From Reclinomonas americana ATCC 50394 (taxonomy: Eukaryota > Jakobida > Jakobea > Jakobida): a stretch of 22,538 nucleotides of DNA. Shown piece after piece: positions 19,558 through 22,538 of this stretch. Where the stretch lies: contig PS015217.1 in NCBI GenBank assembly GCA_048213135.1, forward strand, positions 1 to 22,538, given 5' to 3'. The translations under genes and the position numbers were made by a program. The notes below the pieces were generated by a model that was given only the letters and a program-made list of their open reading frames with translations, had not been told where the DNA came from and did not search any database. Within the stretch, counting starts at the first letter, position 1. Each line of letters begins with the position of its first letter.

Positions 19558-22538
19558 AGAAGAAGAAGTAAGAGTAGTAGGAAGAGAGAGAGACGAGAAG
19601 AAGAAGAAAGACGAGAGAAGAGAGAGAGANNNNNNNNNNNNNNNNNNNNGAGAGAGGAGGAGGGGGAAGGGAGAAGAAGAAACCAGATGAAACAATGAGG
19701 AAGAAGAAGAAAGAGGAGGAGTTGAGAGATGAAGGGATGGAACGAGGAAGAAGAGAAGGAAGAGGAGGAGGTGACAGATGAAGAAAACAGAATAATATCT
19801 TGGAGAGAATGACGGCAAGAAGCAAAAGAACGAGGAAGAATTAGAGGAGGAGAAGAAGGGGAGAGAAGAAGAAAAATGGAGAACAACGACAAGTACAACA
19901 GCAATAGGTGGAGAACAAGAAGACCAAAGGAGGCAAAGAAAATAACTGCTTATTGCCTTCTTCTCCTTCTCTTTCTTGTGCCTGTTCGCGCTCTTGTCCC
20001 TTTGTCGTTCATCATCGTTCTCTTCTCCTTCTCCTCTCCCTTCCTTCTCCTTGATTGCACTCACTCCGCACCTTGAGTAGTAATCGTTGCTGGTGGTTGC
20101 CAAACATGGCGCGCACACGCCGACGCACGCGCAGTCGTGCCCGCCAGTGCCGCAGTGTCTTCCGCACCAGACTCTTCCCGGCCGTCCGAGCGCACACAGC
20201 AGAGTGTTGTACCTCTGTCGCAGTGCATGACATTGAGACACGGGCAGGTCGTGAACCGTAAGTAATACGAGCGTGGACTCACCAGCAAGTCGGCGAGCAG
20301 TGAACTCCTTCATGGCCAAGAAGCATCGATGAAGCGTGTCGTGTCTGCTGGCAAGTGAGACGGCAGCACACACGCAGCTTAACAGTGAATGTCGTCCACA
20401 AACCTCCACAGCACGAGAATGCGACGCTGCAACTCAACACGGTACTCTGCACGAAGCAGCCGTGCATGCCACACTCCGAATGACCAGCGCAGCAGACTGT
20501 ATGATGACAGAGATCGGTGAGCCAAGAGGCACACAACATCCAAAGTCGGAGTGCCTCCCTATACTCACCGACGAGCACCATAACTGCGCACCAGCAGCTT
20601 CTCCTCGCGATACCGTCGATGCAGGGCCAGCCATGAGCGCCACGCTCGCGCCGTGGTGTAGTGGCGCATGGACAGGAGCGCGCGTTGGCGGAGCTGTAAA
20701 TCCAGTCAGACATTGTCAATTCATCAGCGATAAGGCACAATTGTGTCGTACCTTGCGCCGTCGAACGAGCCGCTTCCAGGCCGTGAAGTACTTGAGAGCG
20801 TACAAGTCGTAGCGCACGGGAACCAATGTCGATGCAGCCACGGGAGACAAGGCATCTTCGTGTCCGTGCTGCTGAATGATCTACAACACGGCAGAAGTGG
20901 GTGCGCGCATGTGCGCTGATGAAGGGACGGACAAAGGCACGCACCCTCCTTCTGTGTCGCTCACGAAAGGCCCGCGGCATGCGCTTCCACCATCGAGCAT
21001 AGAAGCGTCGGAGGGTAATTTCATGTCGCCACTTGTCACGGAAGTGACGCACGGCTGGCGATTCCTCAAACTCGCGCGCGTACCAGTGACGAATGGCAAA
21101 CCGGAGACGAGCATGATCGATGCACTGGCGGACGCGCTGAGCAAATGCCTTTTCATGCAGTTTCCACGCACTGTGTCAACAAGCAGAGTGTGAGATAACA
21201 AATCATTGCGCAGTGCGTGCTTGCACACATGGCGCAACGTTCGCTCTCGCCAAACGCGAAACAGCCGAGCACGCGCACTGACGCTCATCATGGTGCGCAC
21301 CAGGCCGCTGGTGTCGCGGCCCTCCGCCTGTCGGTGGCACCATGCTCGCCAGCGTTGGAAGATCCACCTTGGATGAGGGGAAGGGAGATGTGAGGAAAGG
21401 GGGGAGGGGGGAAAGGGAGGTGTGAGGAAAGGGGACAGGGGGAGAGAACAGGAGAAGAGACAGCGCGCAGGACAGAGCAAACGAATCGAGGAGAACAAAG
21501 AAAAGATGCAATCTCAATTGTAAACAACGCACTTTTGCCGCAGCAACAAAACGCCACGCACGCGTAACCGTCGCATGCAACACTGCGCGTTTCATCAGCT
21601 TCAGCGGACAGTCCCCGAACAGCACAGCAAGTACGGCGCACAACTGAACCTCGCGAAACCGCTGCACCCAGTGCGCAAAGAGCTCCCGTTGCGAGCGCTT
21701 GTCCTGACGAGCCAAGATGGGTTGCACAAGACGACGCTCACACTCGCGCAGCTGTCGGTACAGCTTCAGACCCTGGGAAACAGAAGCAGCAAGCGTTTAG
21801 AAGTCTCCTCCATTCACATCACCCCAGACAAAGGCAGACCTTGATAAAGCGCCCCGCCAGACGTGCGCGAATGCGGCAGCGAACGAGTTCCTGGAAGTAC
21901 TCCTCTTCGAAGCGCCACCGCTGAAAGCACTTGCGCACAATGCGTCGCGTCCAGTGACGCACCGCGCGCAGCCAGTTGTCCGTCATCAGGCGGCGAGAGT
22001 GAGAGCGACGAGTGACCCTGCAGCGGCACTCTCAGCAGCGTGCGATACGCGAACAGAGTGGACATTTACACACACACACACCTTCTCCAGTCTCGAAACA
22101 CCCGCTGCTGCAACACATAGGCCGCGAAACCACGCAGTCGCTCCTCACTGTCGTCCGCTTTCCCAGAACCCTCGCCAACAGATCCTCGTGACGTGCGTCG
22201 CAAAATTGAGGGCGACGGTGGTGGTGACGTGCGCTCCACCAACTGGCGAGCTTGCACCGACGGTGGCGGCAGCAGATCAAACGGCGACGACGACGAGGAC
22301 AGTGACGCCACAGACGACGATCGCAGTGGTGGCGAGAACACCGCCGAGTCTCTGCCGTTGACAGACTGCGCTGCCGCTAAAGGCGATCGTGCCTGCTGCT
22401 GCTTCTTCTTCTCCTCCACTTCCACCACTTGCTGCGCATCCGTGGTCGCCACAAAGTCGAGACGACGTGCGGCGGCATCGCGCTGCGACCGGCGTGCATC
22501 CGGCGGCGACGGCTGCAACACCATCGAGTCCTCGGCCG
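11866..22538 (-). CDS. Giant Sfi1-like centrin-binding repeat protein (5' partial), 33 exons
   Basis: Exons, minus strand: 22538-22082, 22017-21840, 21772-21558, 21367-21239, 21170-20945, 20880-20752, 20693-20569, 20496-20404, 20344-20283, 20214-20072, 19311-19177, 19112-19057, 18995-18726, 17733-17449, 17376-17176, 17099-17016, 16949-16764, 16699-16594, 16518-16340, 16279-15995, 15928-15783, 15718-15622, 15556-15380, 15308-15123, 14639-14517, 14454-14004, 13929-13678, 13613-13378, 13308-12840, 12769-12523, 12454-12193, 12135-12021, 11949-11866. All phases agree. An ATG at 22524 gives about 2124 residues, but the frame is open to the edge. Residues 1-150 are Ser/Pro/Gln-rich and disordered; the rest is arginine-rich helix with about 75 Trp motifs such as AWRSWRQYV, HWRAMY, FALWRRRL and AFREWRKFV. 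This pattern is that of Sfi1, a long helix that binds centrins at spindle poles, centrosomes and basal bodies. The C-terminus is short and proline-rich. Yeast and human Sfi1 have about 20-23 repeats, so this is exceptionally long. Confidence 0.85.
14650..15070. repeat. Degenerate GA-rich repeat in an Sfi1-like gene intron
   Basis: The intron between exons 14639-14517 and 15308-15123 is expanded to about 480 bp of polypurine (polypyrimidine on the coding strand). The element GAGCGAGGAACAGGAAGAAA or a close variant recurs near 14709, 14846, 14908 and 14958, so this is a degraded minisatellite rather than plain GA. No coding sequence was seen. Confidence 0.7.
17740..18720. repeat. Intronic polypurine minisatellite, about six copies
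   Basis: The roughly 990-bp intron between exons 17733-17449 and 18995-18726 starts with GGGAAAGG runs. It then holds about six copies of a unit with core GACGGGGGAGAGAATGAAGG, CTACGAGG, GTAAGGGAA, GGGAAGAAGAAAGAGA and AATCTAAGGAGGAGGGAGAG, starting near 17944, 18072, 18164, 18238, 18370 and 18491, at intervals of about 75-130 bp. Copies differ by internal deletions. A (GA)n run lies at 17910-17932. No coding sequence was seen in this stretch. Confidence 0.75.
19341..20060. repeat. GGA array, GA array and polypurine intron with a 20-N gap
   Basis: The intron between exons 19311-19177 and 20214-20072 has about 43 consecutive GGA triplets (19341-19470), GA repeats with single-base slips (19470-19560), AGA-rich sequence and 20 N at 19630-19649. 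Degenerate GAAGAAGAGGAGG text follows to about 19950, and then pyrimidine-rich sequence to 20060. On the coding strand the long tract is TCC/CT. The frames across it encode only simple repeats (Gly, Glu/Arg, Leu, Ser or Pro runs) and are not genes. Confidence 0.92.
21368..21557. repeat. Polypurine intron with a short internal duplication
   Basis: The 190-bp intron has GGGAGATGTGAGGAAAGGGG at 21387 followed by a near copy, GGGAGGTGTGAGGAAAGGGG, at 21416. On the coding strand this is a long pyrimidine tract with no AG before the acceptor, which makes the acceptor at 21368 unambiguous. Confidence 0.7.

Noticed and set aside
19284-20409. Long minus-strand frame with runs of Leu, Ser or Pro that looks like a membrane or proline-rich protein
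   Set aside because: The runs are translations of TCC and CT microsatellites in an intron; the true exons at both ends have matching phases.

Overview
The window is nuclear DNA of a eukaryote, most likely a protist; I cannot name the species. It is GC-rich, its genes are cut by many short GT-AG introns (mostly 50-75 nt) and its introns and spacers carry long GA/CT, CA/GT and GGA/TCC microsatellites. Four runs of N (4339-5063, 6863-6882, 8689-9219, 19630-19649) show that this is a scaffold of joined contigs. No prokaryotic feature, RNA gene, transposase or CRISPR array was seen. Exon models were built by hand: every junction was chosen so that the reading phase is kept and the protein matches a known family or repeat pattern.

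Layout. (1) Bases 3-95, plus strand: probable last exon of a gene that enters from the left. (2) 225-5416, minus: a 13-exon gene for a roughly 1000-residue atypical Ras/Rho-like GTPase with an N-terminal MGN..C acylation signal, an acidic insert between the G4 and G5 motifs, and a C-terminal tail of PRLQR repeats. (3) 5417-5957: spacer filled with a degenerate repeat of about 121 bp. (4) 5958-6862, minus: C-terminal half of a glutaminase, cut off by a gap, with several expected active-site residues changed. (5) Contig 6883-8688: first half of a START lipid-transfer domain protein (7063-7690, minus) and, divergent from it, an EF-hand-like exon (8227-8397, plus). (6) 9787-10398, plus: second half of a START domain protein. 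(7) 10667-11749, plus: a complete protein-L-isoaspartate O-methyltransferase gene of seven exons. (8) 11866-22538, minus: a very large Sfi1-like centrin-binding repeat protein, at least 33 exons and about 2124 residues, running off the right edge.

The two START halves are complementary, meet at phase-0 splice sites and lie on opposite strands on either side of a gap. The simplest reading is that contig 6883-8688 was placed backwards. Turned round, it makes one START gene of about 303 residues and puts the EF-hand exon upstream of the glutaminase exons on the same strand, which is where glutaminases carry such a domain. The two genes would then be divergent neighbours sharing a start region of about 540 bp.

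The most unusual general signal is in splicing. At least 13 of about 61 modelled 5' splice sites read GTTGCG followed by a pyrimidine, in four different genes. The giant Sfi1-like gene is also striking: about 75 Trp motifs by eye, and a strong excess of phase-2 introns and symmetric 2-2 exons, as expected if it grew by exon duplication. The genes do not form one obvious pathway; Sfi1-like proteins belong to centrosomes or basal bodies, START proteins to lipid transfer, and PCMT to protein repair.
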